DNA of 11,208 bases from JAENWH01 sp038248745 (GTDB lineage: Bacteria > Bacillota > Clostridia > Peptostreptococcales > Anaerovoracaceae), in contig JBBRXC010000048.1 of assembly GCA_038248745.1 (NCBI GenBank), positions 1-11,208 of the forward strand, read 5' to 3'. The translations under genes and the position numbers were made by a program. Shown here piece by piece: positions 1 to 5,734 of the stretch (its first letter is position 1; the number at the start of each line of letters is the position of its first letter). The notes beneath the pieces were generated by a model. That model was not told where the DNA came from. It made no database searches and saw nothing but the letters and a program-made list of their open reading frames with translations.

Positions 1-1
1 A

Positions 2-103
2 GGCGGAGGCAGAAGCCATGCGGAAGAAATTCTTGAGAGAAGATTTGTCACTGGAGAAATCGATGAAAAAACGTATCTTCAAATGAAAGAAACTTTAAGA
101 TAG
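2..103 (+). CDS. SHOCT-domain protein, C-terminal fragment (5' end outside window)
   Basis: The open frame enters from the left edge and ends at TAG 101-103, giving 33 residues. They begin with a Gly-rich stretch (GGGRSH) followed by AEEILERRFVTGEID and a short amphipathic tail. This matches the SHOCT module, a roughly 30-residue C-terminal helix pair with the pattern 'ILKERFAxGEIxxEEY' found at the ends of many small bacterial membrane proteins. SHOCT is thought to mediate oligomerisation, but its biochemical role is poorly known. The following gene also ends in a SHOCT module, and its AGGAGG ribosome binding site overlaps this stop codon, so the two are almost certainly cotranscribed and may be paralogues. 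The missing N-terminus is probably a short hydrophobic segment, which is inference. Confidence 0.7.
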   Translation, partial: GGGRSHAEEILERRFVTGEIDEKTYLQMKETLR

Positions 104-115
104 GAGGGAAATAAA

Positions 116-367
116 ATGATGTATGGAAACGGATTTTTCGGACCAGGCGGATGCTTTGGCAATGGGTTTTATGGTGGTTGGCACTTTATGATGATTGGTT
201 TTGTAGTATTAGTTTTAATCACGATTGCAGTAATCGTCTTGATAAAGAAGAAGCATTCTGTAAACACAGATACTACTTCAATAAACATACTTAAGGAAAA
301 CTTTGCAAAAGGGTCAATTTCTGAAGAAGAATATTTAAGCAGAAAAAACGTATTGACTAGAAAATAA
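116..367 (+). CDS. Small single-pass membrane protein with C-terminal SHOCT module
   Basis: This is an 83-residue protein with three visible parts. A Gly/Phe/Trp-rich N-terminus (residues 1-23) carries FFGPGG- and FYGGWH-type motifs. One hydrophobic membrane helix spans about 25-43 and is followed by KKK, which suggests a cytoplasmic C-terminus. A SHOCT module at about 57-81 reads ILKENFAKGSISEEEY. The start follows AGGAGGG (102-108) by 7 bases; a second ATG directly after it could also serve. It lies 12 bp after the preceding SHOCT gene and 80 bp before the response regulator, with a hairpin terminator between. Proteins of this build often sit next to two-component or metal-stress genes, but no function can be assigned. 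A role in membrane sensing with the neighbouring kinase is only a guess from position. Confidence 0.8.
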   Translation: MMYGNGFFGPGGCFGNGFYGGWHFMMIGFVVLVLITIAVIVLIKKKHSVNTDTTSINILKENFAKGSISEEEYLSRKNVLTRK

Positions 368-387
368 GTGAATTTCACTCGGATAAA

Positions 388-426
388 GTGTATACTAATA
401 GGGAAACTATTCGTATACGCTTTTTT
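388..426 (+). terminator. Hairpin terminator or attenuator between SHOCT gene and response regulator
   Basis: Arms 388-401 and 407-420 pair over 14 positions (12 Watson-Crick, one G-U, one mismatch) around a GGAAA loop. Six T residues follow directly at 421-426, the classic intrinsic terminator layout. It lies between two genes on the same strand and only 22 bp before the response regulator start. Expression of the two-component system therefore needs read-through, or a promoter I cannot see. Confidence 0.75.
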
Positions 427-447
427 ATAATTCATGAGGGAAATCGT

Positions 448-1134
448 ATGACATTTAATGTTTTGGTTGTAGAAGACCAAAAAGAAATAAGCAGCATTAT
501 CGGGAAATATCTGGCGAAAGAAGGATATGATTATCATGTATCCGAAAACGGGTTTGAGGCGCTGGAAGCTTTTTCAGCATCAACCTTTCATTTGGTAATA
601 CTAGATGTCATGATGCCGGGGATCGACGGATTCGAGGTTCTGCAAGAAATTCGGAACATCTCTCAGATTCCAGTTATTATGCTTACTGCAAAGCATGAAG
701 AAGTCGATCGTATAAAAGGCTTTGAAAAAGGAGCCGATGATTACGTCATAAAGCCCTTCAGCCCTAGGGAACTTATGCAAAGAATTAAGGTTATATTCCG
801 GAGGGTGTATAACTCCTCAGATGAAATTGTATTACAGGTCGGCGACTTAAAATTATATACAAACAGCATGAAACTGCTTAAAAATGAAGAGAATGTCAGC
901 ATTACAACAACAGAATTTAAATTATTATATACTTTTATGAAAAATAAAGGTCATGTTTTGACCAGGGACCAGTTGATTGAACAGTCCTTCGGTTTTGATT
1001 ACGACGGATATGACAGGAATATAGACAGCTACATCAAAAGATTACGCCTTAAAGTCGAAGATCACCCGAAAAAGCCTAAAATTCTTATTACGCGGTATGG
1101 TGTCGGCTATATATTTGGAGGTGAAGAATCATGA
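448..1134 (+). CDS. OmpR/PhoB-family response regulator
   Basis: This 228-residue DNA-binding response regulator has an N-terminal receiver domain at about 3-115. The acidic pair E9/D10, phosphoacceptor D53 (in VILDVMMPGIDG), T80 and K102 (in VIKPF) are all in place. The C-terminal winged helix (about 128-226) includes TTTEFKLLYTFMKNKG, RNIDSYIKRLR and the wing ITRYGVGYIF. I chose ATG 448 because GAGGG (436-440) sits 7 bases upstream and the protein then begins MTFNVLVVEDQ, the normal family start. The in-frame GTG at 388 lies inside the terminator hairpin. The stop overlaps the kinase start by 4 bp (ATGA), typical of translationally coupled partners. Phosphorylation by that kinase is expected from family knowledge. 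Target genes are unknown. Confidence 0.95.
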   Translation: MTFNVLVVEDQKEISSIIGKYLAKEGYDYHVSENGFEALEAFSASTFHLVILDVMMPGIDGFEVLQEIRNISQIPVIMLTAKHEEVDRIKGFEKGADDYVIKPFSPRELMQRIKVIFRRVYNSSDEIVLQVGDLKLYTNSMKLLKNEENVSITTTEFKLLYTFMKNKGHVLTRDQLIEQSFGFDYDGYDRNIDSYIKRLRLKVEDHPKKPKILITRYGVGYIFGGEES

Positions 1135-2498
1135 CTATTCGAAAACTTTGGCTACTGGTGGTAGTAAGTATCTCCATTATTTCAATCGGTATCAATGCGT
1201 TTGTTCTTTCTTCTCTCACCGACAGATATTTCACGGATTATTTAGAGGAAAGTTATAAAAACCATATCACTCAGGTTCTTGCCTACACAAAAGTCACATT
1301 ACTGGAAGAAAATATTTCCTATAAACAAATGGCCATTGAGATGGAAACCCATTTAGGAGATTCTCTGACTCAAATCAAACTGTATAGTCCAGACGGCACT
1401 CTTTTAGTGGACGTGGATGATACCTTCCGACTCACCGGAGGCATGATGGATCACGAAGGGATGTTTGGCATGCGTAATATAGGCCAAGTAGTGGTTGATC
1501 AATACCCTATCGAAAATGACGGCATTACTCTTGGTGTATTAAATATTACAAGAACCAGTTCTGCGGAAAACTCTTATGTCTCTAAAATGTTCAAAGCATC
1601 GTTGGTGCGAAACAGCATTCTTTCCGTTGTTATTGCTATTTTCATTTCTATATTTATTGGATATTTTATTAGTAAAAAAATGAGTCTTGCCTTGAAAGAA
1701 ACGGCCGATTTAGCTGAAGATATTCAGGTGGGGGAAATTAGAACGCCAAAGCCTACGACCATAAAAGAAGTCATCAGTATCAGGGAAAGCCTTCATCATT
1801 TAAATTCCAGATTGAAGCTAAAGCAGAAAAGCAGAAAAGCATTGATTGATCAGCTCATTCACCAGTCAAGAACACCTTTGACAGTTTTAAAATCCCATCT
1901 GGAAGCCATGGAAGACGGGCTTATTGATATGAATATGAAGGAAATTTCCATTTGTCAGAATCAGATTGATAATATCGAAGCCATCATCTCAAATATGAGC
2001 GGAATGATTGACGCAAACAAAGAAACCGACGAATTGTCCGTTGATGAGTTTGATTTTCAGCCGCTGATTTCCCAAATCAAAGAAGGCTTAAAAGCCCAGT
2101 TTGAAAAAAAGAACATCTTATTTGAACTCATTACCCATGAAAAAGTGAAAATAGAAACTGACAAATATAAACTGAGTCAGGCGATTTATAATATATTGAC
2201 CAATGCATATAAATATACCAATCCCGGCGGGAATGTGAGAATAAGCTACATCGTCAACGAAGGGAATCTTTTTCTCAAAATCCAAGATACTGGCATTGGC
2301 ATTAAAAAAGAAGATCTGGATCGGATTTTTACCGCCTATTACAGAAGCGATGATGTCGCTACAACCAAAGGAGAAGGTATAGGCCTCTATATTGCGAAAG
2401 AGAATATCGAGCGGTTAAATGGCACCATATCCGTCACCTCCAGCAAAGATGCAGGAAGCACTTTTGTCATTAAGGTGCCCTTATCAAGCCCATTATAA
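1131..2498 (+). CDS. Sensor histidine kinase (two-component partner)
   Basis: This 455-residue membrane kinase has a first membrane helix at about 7-28 and an extracytoplasmic sensor region at about 30-158 containing a Met/Gly/His-rich patch (GGMMDHEGMFGM, 103-114). The second helix is at about 162-181, followed by a HAMP-like linker (182-230). The H-box has H244 in LIHQSRTPLTVLK, where the usual 'HELRTPL' is altered to HQSRTPL. The ATPase domain shows the N-box (N354, N358), G1 DTGIGI (386-391), an F-box and G2 GEGIGLYIAKE (414-424). The Met/His patch could bind a metal, but that is speculation. The last residues Ser-Pro-Leu and the stop (2496-2498) are encoded by the terminal repeat of the adjoining mobile-like element, so the natural C-terminus may have been altered slightly after the ATPase domain. 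Confidence 0.95.
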   Translation: MTIRKLWLLVVVSISIISIGINAFVLSSLTDRYFTDYLEESYKNHITQVLAYTKVTLLEENISYKQMAIEMETHLGDSLTQIKLYSPDGTLLVDVDDTFRLTGGMMDHEGMFGMRNIGQVVVDQYPIENDGITLGVLNITRTSSAENSYVSKMFKASLVRNSILSVVIAIFISIFIGYFISKKMSLALKETADLAEDIQVGEIRTPKPTTIKEVISIRESLHHLNSRLKLKQKSRKALIDQLIHQSRTPLTVLKSHLEAMEDGLIDMNMKEISICQNQIDNIEAIISNMSGMIDANKETDELSVDEFDFQPLISQIKEGLKAQFEKKNILFELITHEKVKIETDKYKLSQAIYNILTNAYKYTNPGGNVRISYIVNEGNLFLKIQDTGIGIKKEDLDRIFTAYYRSDDVATTKGEGIGLYIAKENIERLNGTISVTSSKDAGSTFVIKVPLSSPL

Positions 2499-2590
2499 GC
2501 ATCCGACATTGGGCTTCGTTTTTTGAAACCCCTTGCAATCACTCATTTGTAATTTCAGTTATCCACAGGTCTCCTGTTGATAACTTTTTT
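2485..2590 (+). mobile_element. Truncated left half of a MITE-like element (copy A1)
   Basis: Positions 2485-2516 hold the 32-bp terminal repeat, beginning CAAGCCCATTATAAG and ending GACATTGGGCTT. It is identical to the left end of the intact copy at 8565. Collinear similarity continues to about 2584 (about 89% by hand count), covering CCCTTGCAA, CTCATTTGT and a pair of DnaA boxes, then stops. The second half of the element is missing or replaced by GC-rich repeats and the molybdoprotein gene. Its end pairs AAGCCCA with TGGGCTT and is followed by CGTTTTTT, so it can also act as a weak terminator for the kinase gene. Confidence 0.75.
2559..2583. promoter_or_regulatory. Convergent DnaA-box pair in copy A1
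   Basis: TTATCCACA (2559-2567, +) matches the consensus DnaA box exactly. TTATCAACA lies on the minus strand at 2575-2583 with one change from TTATCCACA. The two face each other with a 7-bp gap, and the flanking GG/CC extends the inverted repeat. Binding by DnaA is inferred from the motif only. Confidence 0.5.
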
Positions 2591-2592
2591 AT

Positions 2593-2673
2593 GTCCGCTT
2601 ACAAGCCACCGGGCGCCTACTATTTGACGTCCGCTTACGAGCGTACGCGCCCCTTCTATTTTATGGGCGCCTA
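2593..2673. repeat. GC-rich degenerate tandem repeat next to copy A1
   Basis: GTCCGCTTACAAGC (2593-2606) recurs as GTCCGCTTACGAGC (2629-2642). GGGCGCCTA at 2611-2619 recurs exactly at 2665-2673, and a GCGTACGC palindrome lies at 2641-2648. The second GGGCGCCTA includes the stop codon of the molybdoprotein gene. The stretch is far richer in GC than its surroundings and differs from the second half of the intact element. I do not recognise the family. Confidence 0.55.
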
Positions 2674-3354
2674 TTCGTTTAAATCCGCCTCATTGCTATA
2701 GCCCCTTTGTTCCCAGTAACCACGGTACTCTGTGTCGCTAGACAATTCGATTTCATTGACCCATCTGGCCCACTTATACCCCAATTTGTCTTCCGCTATG
2801 ACAATGAACGGAAACCCTAGGGAGGCTGGCAAAGTAATGTCATTGGAGGAATATGCGAAAATCATGTTGTTTTCTAAGATATCAGCCAGCGGTAATGATG
2901 TTGTATAACCATCAACACAGTGAAAGATTACGGTATCAGCCTTTACGTCTGCTGCGGCAATGTCAATAATATCCTTCAGTAATACACCTTTCCATAATAC
3001 GGTTGCATCCCACCCCTCAACACAATACAAGGTTATCAGCTTTTCATAGGAAGGCAACGCCAGTACTTCGTCATATTTAAGGGTAGTTTCTTGATTTACA
3101 AGCCCAGTGATTTTCAATGTATAACTTGCAATATCAACTTCTTGAATGCCGCTGATAGAATTATCTCTCGGGCCAACGGATGGATCAAGGCGAGTTCCTT
3201 GGTAATCCCTTATCTCCAGTTCACTGTATCTGCTCTCTGTTGATTTAGAAACACCATCAACACTCCCCGGATCATCCTGATCCTGTCCACCACAACCAGT
3301 TTGAAACAAAACGATAAGAAACAACATAAAAATAGTTAAAAACCTTTTCACCAC
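2671..3354 (-). CDS. Putative lipoprotein with molybdopterin oxidoreductase (sulfite-oxidase-like) fold
   Basis: This 227-residue protein has a signal segment (about 1-20) ending QTGC, so C21 is a likely lipidation site, although Q at the -3 position is unusual for a lipobox. An acidic linker follows to about residue 45. The rest fits the molybdopterin-binding oxidoreductase domain (SUOX/MsrP group). C111 in LYCVEGWDATVLWKGV is the expected molybdenum-ligand cysteine. HCVDGYTTSLPL (145-156), LPASLGFPF, GYKWARWVNEIEL (192-204) and the closing GYWEQRGYS are also family features. The start is GTG 3354, preceded by AAAGGGGG 7 bases upstream. It would act outside the membrane in an unknown redox reaction, and no redox partner gene is adjacent. 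It lies between two copies of the repeat element, tail to tail with the kinase gene. Confidence 0.8.
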   Translation of the reverse strand: MVKRFLTIFMLFLIVLFQTGCGGQDQDDPGSVDGVSKSTESRYSELEIRDYQGTRLDPSVGPRDNSISGIQEVDIASYTLKITGLVNQETTLKYDEVLALPSYEKLITLYCVEGWDATVLWKGVLLKDIIDIAAADVKADTVIFHCVDGYTTSLPLADILENNMIFAYSSNDITLPASLGFPFIVIAEDKLGYKWARWVNEIELSSDTEYRGYWEQRGYSNEADLNE

Positions 3355-3431
3355 TAATCATCCCCCTTTAAATTTGTACAAGCCCATTATAAGCATCCAC
3401 TGAATTTCAGAAGACCTTTTTATATATTTTC

Positions 3432-3460
3432 ATTTTAATTCTTGCTTAGATTTCTGTCAA
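3432..3460 (-). promoter_or_regulatory. Predicted sigma-A promoter of the molybdoprotein gene
   Basis: On the minus strand TTGACA (3455-3460) and TAAAAT (3432-3437) are separated by 17 bp, with transcription expected to start near 3425. The promoter lies inside repeat copy A2, so the resulting leader crosses a partial terminal repeat (3379-3398) before the GTG start. Confidence 0.6.
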
Positions 3461-3501
3461 CCCTTTATCTCTCAGGTAAGCTATTAGCTATCTTCTATCA
3501 G

Positions 3502-3536
3502 TTATCCACAGCTACTGATACATACTTTGTGGATAA
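3502..3536. promoter_or_regulatory. Convergent DnaA-box pair in copy A2
   Basis: TTATCCACA lies at 3502-3510 (+) and again on the minus strand at 3528-3536 (TGTGGATAA as written). Both are perfect consensus DnaA boxes. The gap is 17 bp rather than 7, about one extra helical turn. Function is inferred from the motif alone. Confidence 0.5.
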
Positions 3537-3577
3537 CATTAATCACAAATGAGAGATTGCAAGGACTCTCAAAAACC

Positions 3578-3673
3578 AAGCCCAATGTCGGATGCCTATA
3601 ATGGGTTTGAAGCCCAATGTCGGATGCCTATAATGGGTTTGAAGCCCAATGTCGGATGCTTATAATGGGCTTG
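3578..3673. repeat. Three tandem 32-bp copies of the element's terminal repeat
   Basis: Units at 3578-3609, 3610-3641 and 3642-3673 run head to tail without spacers. Each begins AAGCCCAATGTCGGATGC. The first two share the variants CCTATAATGGGTTTG, while the third has CTTATAATGGGCTTG like the ends elsewhere. A degenerate trace, TTATAATTGGCTTG, follows at 3675-3688. The pattern suggests slippage or nested insertion at one end. It is not a CRISPR array because there are no spacers. Confidence 0.9.
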
Positions 3674-3719
3674 TTTATAATTGGCTTGTTATTAGTGACA
3701 ATAATTTCAAAAAAAGTTG

Positions 3720-3748
3720 TTGACACACACAATAAATTATTGTATTAT
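3720..3748 (+). promoter_or_regulatory. Predicted sigma-A promoter of the asnB-pyrG operon
   Basis: TTGACA (3720-3725) and TATTAT (3743-3748) are 17 bp apart in an AT-rich context, with a start expected near 3755. It sits 47 bp after the tandem terminal repeats and just upstream of the T-box leader. Confidence 0.7.
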
Positions 3749-3784
3749 TAAAAAATCAAATGTTACAAATACATAAAACAAATG

Positions 3785-4116
3785 CATTGATGGAGAGAAG
3801 TAATCCAAAAATTCTGTCACAGTGAGCGAGGGTCAGTGGAAACCACGCACAAGAGTTTGGAGGAATAACACTCCGGAGCAGCAATCCGAAAGCTGATAAT
3901 CAGTTTAACCAGAATCCAATCCATTTGGCTTCCAAAAGACCGATATCAACGTTAGTAGGTGCGACGTAAGGTGATACGTGAATTCATACAGGCTTGTTAG
4001 AGCCGATAAAGTGGTTGCAGTATGCAACAAAATAGGTGGCACCGCGGATTAGTAGCAACTATTCGTCCTATTATTTTAGAATTTCGTTCTATGATAAGGA
4101 TTATAGTTGCTTTTTT
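3785..4116 (+). promoter_or_regulatory. T-box leader, probably tRNA-Asn specific, controlling asnB-pyrG
   Basis: The core T-box sequence AGGTGGCACCGCG lies at 4034-4046. TGGC (4037-4040) would pair with a tRNA end of GCCA, meaning discriminator G, as in tRNA-Asn and tRNA-Asp. ATTCTG (3811-3816) pairs with CAGAAT (3910-3915) to close stem I. AAC (3907-3909) directly above that helix is the likely specifier codon for Asn. Stem III is a perfect hairpin at 4014-4028 (GTTGCA/TGCAAC). The antiterminator pairs AATAGG (4031-4036) with CCTATT (4067-4072). Uncharged tRNA should stabilise the antiterminator and switch on asparagine synthesis. The specifier assignment is by hand folding; GAT or AAT at 3894-3899 are less likely alternatives. 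Confidence 0.9.
4054..4116 (+). terminator. T-box leader terminator hairpin
   Basis: AGCAACTAT (4054-4062) pairs with ATAGTTGCT (4103-4111), followed by six T residues (4111-4116). The inner part pairs further (TCCT near 4066 with AAGGA near 4096). It shares bases 4067-4072 with the antiterminator, so the two folds exclude each other. Confidence 0.85.
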
Positions 4117-4133
4117 ATTTGGAGGTGTTATTT

Positions 4134-5711
4134 ATGTGTTCTATTATGGGTTTAAGTACGAAAAGTGTATCTTACGAACAAGTCAAAGAGTGCTTTGACA
4201 GAACAGCTTCCCGGGGACCTGACATGTCCCGGATCATTGAAACAACGTCTGGCTATTTATGTTTTCACCGGCTAGCCATTATGGGGCTGCACCCAGAAGG
4301 AATGCAACCCTTTACATACAAAAATAATCTTGTGGTTTGCAATGGAGAGATCTATAACTTCCGTCTTTTGAAATCAAAACTAGAGAAGACACATCATTTC
4401 GTCAGCGAATCCGACTGCGAGATACTCCTGCCACTTTATGCGGAGCACGGACTAAAAATGTTTGAACTTCTCGACGCAGAATTTGCCCTGATATTATTTG
4501 ACATCAAAACAGATTCACTAGTCGCCGCTCGCGATCCCATTGGCATACGTCCCCTATTTTACGGGTACCTTGCGGATGGTTCCATTACCTTTGCCAGCGA
4601 AGCAAAAAATCTGACTGGCCTTTGTCAGCGAATCATCCCTTTCCCTCCTGGGCATTATTACGCAAACGAAAAATTTCTCCAGTATTGTGACATTACAAAG
4701 GTAGAAGCATATTGTGATAACGACTTGGATGTCATATGTGATGGCATTCGCACAAGATTGATTGCAGGGATTGAAAAACGTTTGGATTCAGATGCTCCCA
4801 TCGGCTTCCTGTTAAGCGGTGGATTGGATAGTAGTCTGGTTTGTTCCATTGCAACGAAATCTATAGATAAACCGATCCGAACTTTCGCCATTGGCATGGA
4901 AAAAGACGCCATCGATCTTCATTACGCCCTTGAAGTTGCAGAATATATTCAAAGCGACCATACAGAAATCATTATTTCCAGAGAAGACGTCCTCTCCGCT
5001 CTTGAGACGGTAATCAGCATTCTTGGCACCTATGACATTACCACAATCAGAGCAAGTATCGGTATGTACCTTATCAGTAAAGCAATCCATGAATCCACTG
5101 ATATTCGAGTGCTTTTAACTGGTGAAATTTCCGATGAGCTTTTTGGCTATAAATATACCGATTTCGCTCCCAATCCAGAGGAATTTCAGCGTGAGTCAAA
5201 AAAACGAATTGATGAGCTCTATATGTATGACGTGCTCCGGGCAGACCGTTGCATTTCTGTGAACTCCATGGAAGCACGTGTCCCTTTTGGCGACCTGGAC
5301 TTCGTCAAATATGTTATGTCCATCCATCCTAAATTAAAAGTGAACAGCTACGGTCATGGCAAATACCTTCTTCGTCGAGCTTTTGAAGGTGACTGGTTGC
5401 CACTCCCATTGCTGTATCGAGAAAAAGCGGCCTTCAGTGATGCCATGGGCCACTCCATGGTAGATGATTTAAAGGAATATGCGGAATCTCTATATACAAC
5501 CACAGATTTTGAGACTAAACTGAAAAAATATAAGCATGCCACACCTTTTACCAAAGAAAGCCTGCTTTACCGAGAAATATTCGAACAATATTACCCAGGG
5601 CAATCCCATATGATAAAAGATTTCTGGATGCCAAACAAGAGCTGGGATGGCTGTAATGTTTCAGATCCCTCTGCCCGTGTTTTATCAAATTATGGCAACA
5701 GCGGCAAATAA
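4134..5711 (+). CDS. asnB: Asparagine synthetase (glutamine-hydrolysing)
   Basis: This 525-residue enzyme makes asparagine from aspartate, glutamine and ATP in the cytoplasm. The N-terminal class II glutamine amidotransferase domain (about 2-190) has catalytic C2, R45 in HRLA, NGE (70-72) and D94. The C-terminal synthetase domain has the ATP pyrophosphatase loop SGGLDSS (228-234), LLTGEISDELFG (327-338) and NSMEARVPFGD (377-387). The length is close to AsnB of Escherichia coli. ATG 4134 is the correct start because it places the essential Cys at position 2 and follows GGAGGTG (4121-4127). An in-frame start at 4107 would bury the cysteine and lies in the terminator. It is the first gene after the T-box leader and is followed 23 bp later by pyrG. 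Confidence 0.95.
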   Translation: MCSIMGLSTKSVSYEQVKECFDRTASRGPDMSRIIETTSGYLCFHRLAIMGLHPEGMQPFTYKNNLVVCNGEIYNFRLLKSKLEKTHHFVSESDCEILLPLYAEHGLKMFELLDAEFALILFDIKTDSLVAARDPIGIRPLFYGYLADGSITFASEAKNLTGLCQRIIPFPPGHYYANEKFLQYCDITKVEAYCDNDLDVICDGIRTRLIAGIEKRLDSDAPIGFLLSGGLDSSLVCSIATKSIDKPIRTFAIGMEKDAIDLHYALEVAEYIQSDHTEIIISREDVLSALETVISILGTYDITTIRASIGMYLISKAIHESTDIRVLLTGEISDELFGYKYTDFAPNPEEFQRESKKRIDELYMYDVLRADRCISVNSMEARVPFGDLDFVKYVMSIHPKLKVNSYGHGKYLLRRAFEGDWLPLPLLYREKAAFSDAMGHSMVDDLKEYAESLYTTTDFETKLKKYKHATPFTKESLLYREIFEQYYPGQSHMIKDFWMPNKSWDGCNVSDPSARVLSNYGNSGK

Positions 5712-5734
5712 TTAAATTTTAAAGGAGGAATCAA

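Larger units (their letters stand above)
3379..3673 (-). mobile_element. Inverted, partly decayed MITE-like element (copy A2)
   Basis: Read on the minus strand from 3609, this copy shows the terminal repeat followed by TTTTTGAGAG, CCTTGCAA, CTCATTTGT and GTTATCCACA, the same order as the left part of the intact copy at 8565. Its other end at 3379-3398 keeps only the outer 20 bp of the terminal repeat, CAAGCCCATTATAAGCATCC. It then continues with CTGAATTTCAG, comparable to the GTTGAAATTTCAAC palindrome near the right end of the intact copy. The right border has expanded to three tandem terminal repeats. The middle differs from the intact copy and contains a promoter. Confidence 0.7.

Noticed and set aside
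426..431. TATAAT as a -10 box for the response regulator
   Set aside because: No -35 box at 16-18 bp upstream, and a start near 438 would cut into the ribosome binding site. The bases belong to the terminator's T run.
388..447. GTG at 388 as an earlier start for the response regulator
   Set aside because: It lies inside the terminator hairpin, has no ribosome binding site and adds 20 residues foreign to the family. ATG 448 has GAGGG and gives the usual N-terminus.
3578..3673. CRISPR array
   Set aside because: The 32-bp units abut without spacers, match the element's terminal repeat, and no cas gene is present.
4107..4133. Earlier asnB start at 4107
   Set aside because: It lies in the T-box terminator and would put the catalytic cysteine at position 11 instead of 2.
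4658..5554. Minus-strand open frames inside asnB
   Set aside because: They lack ribosome binding sites and recognisable domains and lie opposite a well-conserved gene, so they are shadow frames. The same applies to frames opposite pyrG, dapL and lysA.
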